From: Antilocapra americana | Lineage: Eukaryota > Chordata > Mammalia > Artiodactyla > Antilocapridae | NCBI GenBank assembly: GCA_007570785.1 | Contig: ML664159.1 | Coordinates: forward strand, 744,001 to 808,000 | Reading direction: 5' to 3' | DNA length: 64,000 nucleotides | Shown here: piece after piece, positions 23,418 through 35,030 of the stretch | Layout of the letters: every line of letters starts with the position of its first letter | Position numbering within the stretch: the first letter of the stretch is position 1 | Program-made: the position numbers and the translations under genes | The notes under the pieces: generated by a model | The model's database searches: none | What the model saw: only the letters and a program-made list of their open reading frames with translations | Told to the model about the DNA's origin: nothing

Positions 23418-24117
23418 TGTGCAGTCCTAACTTGGTTAGCTATTAGTTTCTAGGAGTAAACACTGTGCATGTCCAGCAGTCATGTCAGGAGCAAGGAGGT
23501 CAGTGGTGATTGGAGGGAAAGCCAAGTTTAACCAGTGATGGTCATCCTTGCTAGCCCAGTAATCTACTCCCTCACAATCTTTTAATTTAAAGGCAGAGGG
23601 AATACCTGGAAAGAGAATGAGAGAAGCTCATGGCATAGCAGGATGATAAATAGGATCTGGGACTTGGAAGGCTAAATGCGGGGTATGGTCCCCTCACCTA
23701 CCCTTCTCTATCATCCAGGAGAGAAGGGAGAGAGCAAAAGTTTCCATACCTTCTGCACTTGGATGGACACATCTGCTCCAGCACCTCTTTTACTTCCTGA
23801 AATCTGCGCCCCTGCTGTTTTTCCTTCTGGTCCACATCTAGCATTTCAAAAGCATTTACTATCAAGAAAGAAACTTTCTTACATCTCCACTCAGTATTGC
23901 TTAGTTCTCATAAACACAAATAGTGAACCAAGTAAAACTGTCAGAAAACGCATCTGCTGAATTTGTTGGAAAGGTCTTCATTTCATCTTCTTGATGTCCT
24001 CATGTTCCATTCGAAGAGCCATCACAGGATACATCAGAGAAGCTTCTGGACTATATTCACTGAGTTCACAATCTATATTTTGGGCCACATAAAGGAGCTA
24101 AAACCTGATGTCCAGGA
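23417..24117. other. Unassigned sequence
   Basis: No repeat or exon recognised. A 94-codon plus frame at 23676-23960 has no familiar domain. Confidence 0.4.
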
Positions 24118-24126
24118 GCCTTTGGA

Positions 24127-24940
24127 CCTGTTGTTGTTTAGTCACTCAGTCATGTCTGATTCTTTTGTAACCCATGGACTCTAGCCCACCAGGCTCCTGT
24201 GTCCATGGCATTTTCTAGGCTGGAATACTGGAGTGGCAGTGTTCACTGCAGCACTATCTACAACAACTAGGACATGGAAGCAACCTGGATGTCCATCGAC
24301 AGATGAATGAATAAAGAAGCTGTGGTACATATACACAATGGACTATTAGTCATAAAAAGGAATGCATTTGAGTCAGTTCTAGTGAGGCAGATGACCCTAG
24401 AGCCTATTATACAGAGTGAAGTAAGTCAGAAAGAGAAAAACAAATATCGTTTATTAATACACGTAGATGGACTCTAGAAAGGTGGTACTGAGGAGCTTAT
24501 TTGCAGGATAGTAATGGAGGTGCAGATGTAGAGAATAGACTTGTGGACACTGTGGGGAAAGAAAAGGGTGGGACAAATTGAGAGTAGCATGGAAACATAT
24601 ACATTGCCATATGTAAAACAGATAGCTAGTGGGAATTCACTGTGTAATGCAGGGAGCTCAAACGGTGCTCTGTGACAACCTAGAGGGGTGGAATGGAGCA
24701 GAAGTGGGAGTGAGGTTCAAGAGGGAGGGGCCATGTGTATACTTATGCCTGATTCATGTTGATATATGGCAGAAATCAATATTGTAAGGAAATTATCCTC
24801 CAGTGGAAAAAAAAAAAAAAAACGAATACTGGAGTGGGTTTCTCTTTCCCCCTCCAGAGGATCTTCCTGACCCAGGGATTGAACCTGTGTCTCCTGCATT
24901 GGCAGGCAGATTCTTTACCCGGAACCACCAAGGAAGCCTT
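24127..24940 (-). mobile_element. Bov-tA SINE split by an L1
   Basis: The SINE tail half is at 24127-24236 (tttagtcactcagtcatgtc) and the head half at 24838-24940 (cagggattgaacctgtgtc ... accaaggaagcc). Imperfect flanking repeats agcctttgg and agccttttgg are visible at 24117-24125 and 24935-24944. The two halves join at the L1 target repeat. Confidence 0.85.
24237..24823 (+). mobile_element. L1, 5'-truncated, poly(A)-tailed, inside a SINE
   Basis: Starts in the end of ORF2 (gcactatctacaacaac ... gacatggaagcaacctggat), continues through the ruminant L1 3' UTR and ends with about 16 A residues at 24807-24822. Perfect 14-bp target repeats gaatactggagtgg occur at 24223-24236 and 24824-24837. Younger than the SINE it splits. 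Confidence 0.93.
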
Positions 24941-24944
24941 TTGG

Positions 24945-25671
24945 CACTGTTAACTAGTATATGAATCCTTGAATTCTTCCCTGAAGTATGTTATCACAAA
25001 AATACTGTAAGTTTTTAAAAAAATTTATTTAATTTGGCTATTTTGGCAGCATTTTCCTCTGGTTTCCATGAAGTCACTTTGGCATCACTCATTCCTCGTA
25101 TTCTTGCAGGGCCCTTGGGTGTTCCAGACACTGTGGGATAGGGATGGTCCTCAAGAAGGTTACAGTTTAGTGAATAATACAGACAGGTGAACAAACTCTT
25201 CAGTACACTCAGCTTCATCCTTTTAGAGGTAACTTTCAAAAGATTGCTTGATGATGTCAACTATGAAACACTGAAACAGGTCAGGGTATTTTTTTTTCAT
25301 TTTGGCCATAAAACTAGCTTATGACTACTTTTGAGGGCAGTTTACTGAGGCTTTCTTTGTACTTCTGGAAAAGGTGTAGAGAATTTTTAACAATATCTCT
25401 AACTTATGTGTTTATCTGTATTGAAGCAAAATTCTAATTAACTATATAAGCAAGAAAATCCTGAATCAAATCCTTTTCAAAAGGAAATTTTATTTCTTAA
25501 TACCAGAATATAAAAAGGTGGGATACAAAACAAAGACTCCATATTGAAAGTAGTTGATGAAAGAAATACGAGCATGCATATTTTCAGGTTGTTGTGAAGC
25601 AAGAAATGCTAAAACTATATTGCATAGGTTAAGCATGTCATGGATTACATGAGTTCCTGTAGCTTCTACGT
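24945..25671. other. Unassigned; MIR/L2-like phrase
   Basis: The stretch gtgttccagacactgtggga ... cctcaagaaggttacagttt (about 25110-25200) looks like an old MIR- or L2-related repeat. A minus-strand 81-codon frame (25015-25260) shows no recognised domain. Confidence 0.4.
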
Positions 25672-25837
25672 TTCCTCCCTGTGTTATGTAGCCTCTAAAA
25701 TGTGCCCCAATGATCCCTGTCTCCAGGCATTCACACCTTTGTGTAATCCTCTCCTCCTGAGTGTGGGTTAGGCTCAGTGATTCCCCTCTAATGAATAAAA
25801 GAAGCGAATGTGGTGGGATGGTATTCCTGAGAAGTAG

Positions 25838-25893
25838 TTCAGTTGCTCAGTTGTGGCTGACTCTTTGTGACTGCAGGGACTGCAGCACGCCAG
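25838..25893 (-). mobile_element. Bov-A/BovB tail fragment in the LTR
   Basis: tagttcagttgctcagttgt through gactgcagcacgccag is the 3' end of BovB or a derived SINE in minus orientation. Very short, and it breaks the MLT1 sequence. Confidence 0.75.
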
Positions 25894-25929
25894 CTTAGGT
25901 TACACAAAGGCTCCAACTTCATCTTGTTT

Positions 25930-25960
<31 letters not shown>

Positions 25961-25982
25961 CTCTCTCTCTCTCTCTCTCTCT
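25930..25982. repeat. (CT)n microsatellite with CTTT interruptions
   Basis: About 53 bp of CT with a central CTTTCTTTCTTT block. It lies where MLT1 LTRs carry a short CT-rich stretch, so it probably grew from that seed. Confidence 0.95.
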
Positions 25983-26318
25983 TGCTTTGAGTGAAACCAG
26001 CTGCCCTATGGAGTGAGTGTACTCCACAAGACAAGACACTGAAGGTTCCCTGCCAACAGACAGCAAGAAACTGAGGTCCTCAGTTCAACAACCGATAACA
26101 AATGTCATCTTGAAACAACCAAACAAATAAGCTTGTAAAGATACCCTCCTCCAGCCGAGCAGAGATCTGTGCAGCTCAAATGATGTGACAATACCTTGAT
26201 CATAGCCTCATGGAGCCCTTGAGTCAGAGGTCCAACTAGGTTGCAGCCAGATTCCTGACCCAAAGAAACTAAGAGATGACAGATACTAGCTCTTATAATC
26301 TATTAATTGTGGAGCAAT

Positions 26319-26859
26319 AGATATCAAATGCACCTTCTTCTCAAAAATGAGGAAACTTTGAATTGGATCTTGAAAGAAATAAAAAGTCTGCTTTTGCAGG
26401 ACCATGAACAAGTGGGGATGACTGATCTTGTCATAATCTTCCTTGTGCCTCTGTTTTTCCTCCTATGTACTTCAGTAGCCCCTCTCCTCAGTCCCTCCTT
26501 CCCTGAGTCACAGGTTAGAGGGAGCTTCAGAGGTTCCTCAAAGGAAAGTTCAGCATGTGGGGTAAGATTGGGGATGAGGCATGAGCAAAACCTTCTGCTC
26601 TCTTCTTTCACAGACACTCCATTTTCACATAAATCACAGATTGAGATTCCACCTAAAATTTCATGTGAAGAAAGCATCTCATTCAAAAAGCAAGTCTGAA
26701 CTCTCATAAAGCACTTATCTGGCACTTGGTCCTTCTAGAACAAAGGGCTGGGTGTTTGAAAGGATGAGCCTTATTCCTGGGCTTGCTACACAGTTCTGGA
26801 GTCCCAGTTTCCTCCTGTCTCTGAGATGAAATTACTTGTCCCACCCCCACCACCAGATC
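26319..26859. other. Unassigned; overlapping opposite frames
   Basis: A 130-codon plus frame (26307-26699) and a 133-codon minus frame (26324-26725) overlap. Neither shows a known domain, a splice context or a promoter, so I do not call a gene. Confidence 0.4.
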
Positions 26860-27241
26860 ATTGAGAGGCTTATCTGTGAGGACCGTGCATGCCATCTGTT
26901 CCTGTGGCCTGGCACACTCCAGCCAGATATCTTAGGGCTTGTTCTGTTTCATTCTGGATTCGACATAGATGTGAATCTTCCCTGACCTTCTCCACAGATC
27001 ACCTTGCCACCCAATCACTCTATTCTTTAACTCTGCTGACACATTTTTTTTAAGTCTCTCTAATCACCACCTGATACATTTCAAATTTATTTGTCTGAGA
27101 TTTTAAAGATTTACTTGTCTACATCACCCTAGGATACAGGCTTCAAGAGGTCACAGACTTAGTCTGTTTGGTTGTATTCCATATCCTCAGGACTTACAAC
27201 TGCCTGACACTTTTGGGTGCTCAATAGACATGTCTTAAATA
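26860..27241 (+). mobile_element. LINE-2 3' end
   Basis: Contains gaatcttccctgaccttctc, a ggatacaggcttcaagaggt phrase and the terminal ctgcctgacacttttgggtg / ctcaatagacatg, the usual L2 3' order. Confidence 0.65.
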
Positions 27242-27249
27242 GGATAATG

Positions 27250-27472
27250 GGCTTCCCAGGTGGTGCTGGTGATAAAGAAACCACCTGCTAATCCAGAAGA
27301 CATTAGAGTCAGGGATTCAATCCCTGGGAAGATCCCCTGGAGGAGGAAATGGCAATACACTCCAATATTCTTGCCTGGAGTAATCCCAAGGACAGAAGAG
27401 CCTGGCGAGCTACAGTCCGTAGGGTCACTAAGAGTCAGACACAACTGGAGTGATTTAGCACACGTGCATATT
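27250..27472 (+). mobile_element. Bov-tA SINE
   Basis: Full SINE from gcttcccaggtggtgctggt to gagtgatttagcacacgtg. Target repeats ggataatg lie at 27242-27249 and 27473-27480. It landed at the end of the L2. Confidence 0.88.
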
Positions 27473-27480
27473 GGATAATG

Positions 27481-29204
27481 AGTGAATGAATCAATGAGTG
27501 AAATGAGACAATGGCTTGTGCTCCTAATATATTTAATGTGAAATTCCAAAATAAGGTCATCTTATGGAACTCATAGGTAACAGCATCCCTTGAAGGCAAA
27601 CACAACAGTAACAGATTTACCCCATCTCTGGAAGTTACTGCCCCTTGGTATTTTCAAAGTAACCAAGAGTTTCCAAACCAGCTAATCTGGATACATATTC
27701 TCTTTTAAATTTGATTTTTACAAAGAAAATGCTACATAAGATAAAAGCGCAGCTGCCACTCTTCCCCCACATTCCAGCGCAGGCGCATTATTGCACATTA
27801 TTGCTCTGACATCTCCCCCCTACGTGCCCTTTGAAGAATCTGTGATGAGGTTCAGATGCCAAACCCGTGTTATAACTCCCCCACTCTGCAGGCATCTGGA
27901 AAGCATCCAGACCCTTAGCTGAGGGAAGCAAAATTTGGAGGCAAAAAAGGAAGAAACAAAGTAACTCAGTTATGTTCCTTCATAATGTGAAGCTTTGTTT
28001 TGTGATACATTTTGGATTCCTGAGTTGGGTTTGAGAAGTGGTTTGTAAATATAAAGGAAAGCTAAAGAACAGCAAACAGTGTTTTTTTTTTTTTAATTAC
28101 TCTTCCCGTTACAGTAAATATTGATTCAGGATTGCTAAACTTTTGAAATGACTTGAAATAATTTAACAAGGAATGCATTTCTAAATACTGTATATGTGAG
28201 AGATATACATTACTAACCCAAAGCTTTAAAGTAGAATCCTCTGAAATATTTTCAGTTAGAAACATTATTTTTCCCCCAATGATTTATTCCTTTAGGGAGA
28301 CTAGGACACCAAAGAACTGTCTTTTTCTTTTCCCTATGTACATAATCTCGTTTTCAAGGTCAAGGTACTTAGCTTCCGCCTGAGTGCTGATTTTCTAGCT
28401 ACAAAAGATGATCTGAAGAATGGTGAGAATTAGTTCATTCTTAAGTAGGTATGCAGAGTGGGTCCCTTAGAGCTACCGCCTCAGCCAACTATTGCCATCT
28501 TCATCTTGCTCCCAGGAAAGGCTGAAGTTCAGCTTCCATCACATGCCCTGGAAATAGTGGTTGTTTGCAACCAGCATCTGTTCCCTTTGTGCTGGTATAT
28601 ATTCAGATTAATTATTGCCTGTGTCATCTGAATTGTTAAATATCTTAAGTACACTGCCCTTCACTGTAACCCTGAATTCCCGCTGGGGATGCAGATAGCT
28701 TCAGAGATGCTTAAGACTAAAGATGTAACCTTGGTTTCAGAGATTGCTCAAGGGTCGGCAAGTGAAGTGATCTCAGATTGGCTGGCAATTCCAGGACAGA
28801 AAGGCTGTTAGTAGTTTTAGGTATTGGGAAGTGTAGGTGTGAGGGCTGGACCTGCTGCAATCACTTTGTCACCATGAAGAAAACTAGCCTGAGAAAAAGC
28901 TGAGGCACAGTCAAGTGCAGATCTAGAGTATGATAAAAAAAAATTGTAGGTAGAGTCAAGTCCAGTAGAAGTTATATCTTAAATGTATTCTGCCTCTGAA
29001 CTTTTTGAGCTACGTGAACAAATATATCCCCTTGAATGATGTAGCCAATTGAATATAATTTTTTAAAATAACTTAAAACAAAAGTAACTTCAAATGATAG
29101 GGGAGTGATTTATCACTAGGGAAGGTAGGGTACTATTTTTAAAAATACCATCTCTAGATGTCCAGAATCTTAATGATAGTGAATAAGTTACAATTTATAC
29201 CTAT
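27481..29204. other. Largely unassigned sequence
   Basis: Contains a short duplicated phrase (cattattgcacattattgc near 27787) and a poly(T) run at 28081-28094. I see no repeat family, exon or RNA gene. Confidence 0.4.
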
Positions 29205-29420
29205 TATTTCTCAGTTACTTCACAGTTATTAAATTTAATGTTGAAACAGTCCTATTAGAAGAAGAATATTATCCCATTTACCAGAGAAGCCAAATAAAGC
29301 TCAGAGAGAATGTATTCCTAAGACCAACCAAATGATCAAACCAGAATTGAAACCCAGGACTCCTTGATTCTAAAATTTTTTCAGTATCCTCAGTTTCCCA
29401 TGCTACTCTGCCTCACACTG
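29205..29420 (+). mobile_element. MIR SINE
   Basis: atattatcccatttaccaga, agctcagagagaatg and gaattgaaacccaggactcc follow the MIR 3' domain order. Confidence 0.6.
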
Positions 29421-30563
29421 AACTACACTGCTATACTTGACTGGACTGTAAAGGGTCTTGCCTGCCACACTAATGAGTTTCAGAGAATATTATTTTTGGG
29501 GAAAGGAGTCCATGTCACAGCACATTGAGAATCCATTGAAATTTATTGACACTCTTCTTATGAAAAACATACTTACTGCCCATAAAACAATTTTCTGAGT
29601 GTAATTTCAGGGGGTTCACAGACCTCCATGAAGATCATGCACTTCTTCATCACCGCACTTCCAGTTTGAGAACTCTAGTATATTCTTTGTAGAATTATAG
29701 ACAATTTTAAGTTAAATAGTTGACAAAATGAGATTTGCATTCTTCAAACATAATTCTGGTAGCTTCCAGAGGACAGACTGGAGGGGACCATAGCTGCAAG
29801 TAGGAAGCTGCATCAGAGTTTAGGGCAAACTTCATCTGTGAGGAACGAGATTGGCATACGCCCCAGTGAGAGGGCAGAGAAAATATGTAATGTGTGGGAT
29901 GCAGAGAATGAAGCAGAAAGAGGCTTTGGAGATGGCTCCAAGGTCCTTACATTAGGTGACTTGACAGATGGATATAATTAGAGATATAAATAAGGTAGCA
30001 GTTGAAGGAATGGATTTAAATGATCAATGTTATGAAAAAGGATGTGACTTGGGGTTAAGGTTCACATGACAACTGTTCCCTAAGGTGAATAAGCAGGGCT
30101 GGGTGGGGCAGGTTGAGAGGGGTGGTTCAGGAAACAGAGAGGTATTACATATATAAGAAACGTTATCTAAGAGCATGGAAAATTGCAAAGTAATATGGGC
30201 CAATGGAGAGTTGAAGAGTGTGTTTGCTTTTTCTCCAGAGGCTATTTCAGTGATTATGCAATCTGCATTTCCTAGGTGATATTGGCCTGGGAGTAAAAAC
30301 AGGAACAGAAGAGCAGAAACAAATAGTAATTTTGTGGATCGACTTCCTTTACCATGGACCAGCCTCTTCACATGCGTGTGAGAGCAGATCTCTTGCTTTT
30401 TCTGCCTTAACTGCTCAGCTAATGCCTGAGAGCTGCACCGATCAAGAGGCAGCTGGTCTTGTGTCTTGCTCAGACCCCTAAGGCTGGCCTGTGTTCTGCT
30501 TTGTCCCATGCTGTCAGATGTTCTCAAGGAGAAGTGGGTAAAGGACTCACCTTTGTATCTCCT
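29421..30563. other. Unassigned; contains a 165-codon minus frame
   Basis: The minus-strand frame at 30030-30527 begins MRTSDSMGQSRTQASL and includes a hydrophobic run KLLFVSALLFLFLLPG. I cannot match it to a family. It has no visible exon borders or promoter, so it stays unassigned. Confidence 0.3.
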
Positions 30564-30572
30564 AAATAAATA

Positions 30573-30807
30573 TACAGGCTTCCCAGGTGGCTCTAGCGCT
30601 AAAGAACCCGCCTGCCAATGCAGGAGACATAAGAGATGCGGGTTCTATCCCTGGGTTGGGAAGATTCCCTGGAGGAGGGCATGGCAACCCACTCCAGTAT
30701 TCTTGCCTGGACAACCCATGGACAGAGGAGCCTGGTGGGCTTCAGTCCATAGCCTTGAAAAAGAGTCAGACACGACTGAAGCAACTTAACACACTTGGCA
30801 CACAAAC
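30573..30807 (+). mobile_element. Bov-tA SINE
   Basis: Full copy starting taCaggcttcccaggtggct and carrying the acataagagatgcgggttc form of the head. Target repeats aaataaata at 30564-30572 and 30808-30816. Confidence 0.9.
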
Positions 30808-30816
30808 AAATAAATA

Positions 30817-32060
30817 CCCATCTGATTGATGGGGGAAAAAGAGGTAAATATTTTTATTGTACGGTTGCCAATCCTTTTCCCTGAGCACGCTTTCCCATCT
30901 CTCTCTCTCCCTCTTCCCTAGGAAAACTGGAGACAGATGCTCCACTGTATTCAAAATTGCCACCCTCCCTTTATCTCTGACTTAGGAATTAGCTTGTATA
31001 CTTCAGATATCTCTCCTTACAAAAATCTGCTCTCTGCTACAAGTTGTTGGTGAAACACCATCCTAATAAGTGCCCTAGAAAATGCTACCACTATGGAGTC
31101 CAGAGGAAACCATTTTGTATTTATATCATTCTATTCCTGTGATAACAAAATGATTTTTAAAAATGAGGTCAGGGAATATTGTTTGGTATTGTTGCTTGTT
31201 TAGAATTACACTTTTTAAAAATGCCAGTATAAAACTTTTTTTTCCCCTCAGCATTAACAGCACAGCAACAAACATGACCACAGAAAAGTTGTATTGATTT
31301 AGTGTCTAGATTTTTGTTATATAAATAGCTCAATATCACCTCAAGGAACTAAATTATACACTGAAAATAGAAACCCAAATCATCTTGGTTCTTGGTTTAT
31401 GCTGATATCTGAAACCATAAGTGAGAGTAGAAGACTTGGCTTTTTAGAGCCAGACCTCCCAACAAGATTCACCCCTCTAGCCTCTGTGGTTTCTCAGGCT
31501 GTGTTTGATGTTGCCTCAGTATGTATTCTGTGGAGAGTCTCCTTCCTGGGAAACATTACCACATCACTAATTTGCTTTGAGTAAAAAAAAGTAAAAGGAA
31601 AATAGGAAAGAAGGAAAAGAAGTCTCAAAAAAGACAGTAAAGTGTCAAATTTTACAATTAAAATTGGGCCCCAAATTCACACTTGAAACTGTCAAATTAA
31701 TCCCTTCTTCAGGCTTCCCCCAGGCTTATGGATAGCAAAAATTGTTATATTTCATAATAGACTATGAGTATCATGGACCAAAAGCAAGGATAGAGTGTCA
31801 GAAAACATTGTACAGCAACCCTGAAGCAGCTTTACAAAACACACACACACACACACAAAGAAGCAGTAACATTACACAGACAGCCAAGTGTACTTGGAAT
31901 CAGTTGGCAGTGGAGAGGAACTTTCTGGAGGACATGCTTAAAGCCAAATGTGAGTGTGATAGAGAGAGATTCAGATGTGTCTCTCAACTAATGTGTCTCT
32001 CAGCCACAAATTCTGAAACGGTCCTGGCACTCTCTACAAAGGGTTGTTAGCTGCTTCTCA
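30817..32060. other. Unassigned sequence with a short (CA)n
   Basis: A 19-bp CA tract lies at 31839-31857. No repeat family or exon recognised in the rest. Confidence 0.4.
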
Positions 32061-32065
32061 GGCTT

Positions 32066-32272
32066 TTGCAACCCGCTGGTGGTTCAGGCAGTGAAAAATT
32101 CACCTGCAATGCAGGAGACCCAGGTTTGATCCCTGGAACAGAAAGATCCCCTGGAGAAGGGAATTGCTACCCACTCCAGTATTCTTGCCTGGAGAATTTA
32201 ATGGACAGAGAACCTGGCTGGCTACAGTCCATGGAGTCACAAAGAGTTGGTCACACAGCACACAAACAACAA
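32066..32272 (+). mobile_element. Bov-tA SINE, head slightly truncated
   Basis: Begins within the head (cccgctggtggttcaggcag), with box B text aggtttgatccc and the full BovA body to aagagttggtcacacagc. Target repeats not clear. Confidence 0.82.
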
Positions 32273-32469
32273 CTACCATGGATAAGGACTTCTAGCAAGC
32301 AACACCGCAGCAGCCATTAATACAGATTATTTGATTATTAATTTGTGTATTAATATTTACACTGTATTTTTCTGTATTAATTTTTATTACACTTCTTTGT
32401 AGTGAAGGCTGCCTTTTGCAGGTTTAGGAATAGAGGCAGCCATTTCAAATCTTTAAGAGATAAATTCTC

Positions 32470-32960
32470 CCCCCATGTTTATTGAGATGTATTAACATTG
32501 TTCAAGTTTAAGGTGTACAAGTTGATGTTTTTATATACATATATATTGCAGAGCAATTACCAAAATAAAGTTAGTTAACACATCCACCAACTCAGTTATG
32601 TGTGTATTTGTGAAAAATTTTTAAGATCTACTCTCTTAACAACTTTCAAGTATACAATTCAGAATTGTTGACTATGGTCACCATGCTGTACACCTCTAAT
32701 TTATATTTTGGTTTGAGGTAGGAGTAAAGTCTCAATTTTTTTGATATTATTTTAATTGACCCAGTTATTTTATTGCTAAGACTTGTCTTTTCCCCATTGG
32801 TTGGCAGTCCAAATATTATCATTTATCAAGTGTCTGTATTGTGTTGTGCTTTCTGGGCTCTCTGTTCTATATTATTGATGTATGTTAGTCAATACTTCAT
32901 TGTTTTAATTAATGTTGCTTTTTAGTAAGTCTTGATGCCTAGTACTGGAAGTCTAGAGAA
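32470..32960 (-). mobile_element. Old L1: 3' UTR plus a piece of ORF2
   Basis: 32470-32705 is an antisense L1 3' UTR like that at 21445-21790 (tttaagatctactctcttaa). 32780-32960 reads as antisense L1 ORF2 text (tttccccattggttggca ... tctgttctatattattgatg). The two are probably one element with an internal deletion. Confidence 0.6.
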
Positions 32961-34038
32961 GGTCTAGGAAATAGGTTCTCTTTGCAGATGCTGCCTTAAG
33001 ACTTAGTTCTGGTTTCATGTGGTGGGGTGAATGAGAGGAGGGCACAGAGATGTATCTCAGGGATCCATTAATATTTCAGCTTTTTCTGCTTTTCCTCTGA
33101 CTCATTTTCTTTCCCATCCAAGAGACACTTAATCTAGTCTCAATAATGGAAAACCTGGGCCCTTTGACTACTCATGTATCCTTCTAAATCTATTTTTTAT
33201 GTTCTGAGTTCTTCCCTACACTCTCCTGAGAGAGGCTGTTGAAATCAAAATTCCCAAGATTTACTTCTGCTTTCTGTTGCATCATTCCTCCCCTGAGGTA
33301 ATGAATTATTATGACTGAATTGATGGCAGAGCAAAAGTTATAAGAAAGTGTTGGGGAGAAAACTTTAAAATCATATCTCAAAACATCCCACTGAATTTGT
33401 CTAGAGCTCAAAAGATAGATATGGATCAAAGATAAACATTGGGGAATCAAGAGCAAATTGATGATGAGTTTGAGTAAAATGTTGGGGAAAGACATTATAA
33501 ATTATATAAATTAAAATTAATTAAATAATCTTATCTGAAAGTTCATTGGCTATAACTTGCTCATCAGTGGCCAAAGTTGTCAACCAGGGCAAGTTAAAAT
33601 AGCTATGCCATGGTTGTCTTCAGTGAATCAAATGAACTGCTTATGTTTAGCTATTATAGAACTCCCTTGAGCCTAATTTATGGAGAGCACTGCGGTTTTT
33701 GTATGAATATTTGGTGACTGCCTATTAGGAATTCCTGTTATAATAAAACCATCTAAGATTGATAATATACATTGTTTTAAAATGTTATATTTAAATACCT
33801 TTTCATTTAAAAATGAAAAGGTAAGAAAAGCAAGATTTTGAAATATGATTTATGTTTCCATTTAGGGTATACTCAGAAGTTAGTACTTTTCATAGTTTTA
33901 CTACTATTTTTAAATAATCCATTTTTTATAATAAATTCACAAAATTAACACAATCTTTCATGAAGGATTTTCTTGGAAACAAAGGAAAGTGAAAAGTCAG
34001 TTTGCAAGCCTGGGGAATTCCTATTAATTTGCCATATC
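32961..34038. other. Unassigned sequence
   Basis: A+T-rich; a minus-strand 101-codon frame at 33190-33495 has no recognised domain. Confidence 0.4.
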
Positions 34039-34050
34039 TTCCCATTAGCA

Positions 34051-34339
34051 GGGACTTCCCTCATAGCTCAGTTGGTAAAGAATCTGCCTGCAGTGAAGGA
34101 GACCCTGGTTCGATTTCTGGCTTGGGACGATCCACTAGAGAAGGGATAGGCTCCCCACTCCAGTATTCTTGGGCTCCCCTGGTGGCTCAGCTGGTGAAGA
34201 ATCTGCCTGCAGTGTGGGAGACCTGGGTATGATCCCTGGGTTGGGAAAATCCCACTCCAATATTCTGGCCTGGAGAATTCCATGGAATGTACAGTCCATG
34301 CAGTCGCAAAGAGTCAGACATGACTGAGCGACTTTCACT
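34051..34339 (+). mobile_element. Dimeric Bov-tA SINE
   Basis: Two tRNA-like heads (34051 and about 34170) joined through ccactccagtattcttgg, then a body ending gactttcacttt. Perfect 12-bp target repeats ttcccattagca at 34039-34050 and 34340-34351. Confidence 0.92.
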
Positions 34340-34509
34340 TTCCCATTAGCAACCATTAAAAGCATTTGTGTTGCCTTCCAGGCTGTATTAATCCCTGCCA
34401 TAGACAGATCTACATAGTATCATCGCTATGCTGGTGACACTATTGTCTGTATTTTTGCTCTCATATTATAGATCCAAATACTTATTGAATATACTTGATT
34501 AAACATCTA

Positions 34510-35025
34510 CTCAGGTGCCCAAGATCTCAATGTCATTCTTGAGTCCTCTCTTTCCTTCACCTCTCACATATAATAAATTACCAAAACTTCTTGGTTATTC
34601 TCAAATACACTTGAGTCTCTTCTTTCCTCTCCTTACTTACTGTCACCACCCTAGACCAGGGTATTATCATCAAGGGCCTGAAAAACTACAAAAGTTGCTC
34701 CTGTTTCCATCTTGTCATCCTCTAGTCTATCATCCACATTATAGACAAGAAGATCTTTCTAAATTGCACATCTGACCACTCTGCTCTCTTACTTAAAAAG
34801 TTTTAATTTCAACTTATTGCAACTCATCACCAAAGCACTAACACCTTTTCTGTCTATCCAAAACTGAATTATATGTTTTTCATGAATTTTCCTTCTCAGA
34901 ATAAATTGTGGTTTGATTTTTTCTTTCCCTTTCCAAAAGGGAAGAAACTGTGTATTTTTTTCCTTTATTGTATCTCAGATACCAAGGGCACACTTAAATA
35001 AATTTTTGTTCATTTACTATGAATA
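34510..35025 (+). mobile_element. LINE-2 3' region
   Basis: Includes agatctttctaaattgcaca then tctgaccactctgctctctt, a well-known L2 phrase, and ends ggcacacttaaataaatttt. Old and non-coding. Confidence 0.65.
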
Positions 35026-35030
35026 TATCA

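Larger units (their letters stand above)
25672..26318 (+). mobile_element. MLT1-type (ERVL-MaLR) solo LTR
   Basis: Typical MaLR LTR phrases occur in order: aatgtgccccaatgatccc, tcctcctgagtgtgggttag, the CT-rich centre, gaaaccagctgccctatgga, cctgacccaaagaaactaag and gagcaatagata. The internal CT run has expanded to a microsatellite, and a BovB-tail fragment has inserted at about 25838-25893. Confidence 0.75.

Noticed and set aside
23185..23446. Open frames through the CA repeat
   Set aside because: Dinucleotide repeat plus assembly gap; they have no coding meaning.
25015..25260. Possible processed pseudogene on the minus strand
   Set aside because: The 81-codon frame ends in an A-rich region but I cannot match it to a gene and see no flanking target repeats.
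26307..26725. Overlapping plus (130 codons) and minus (133 codons) frames
   Set aside because: Neither has a recognised domain, and mutual antisense openness suggests chance.
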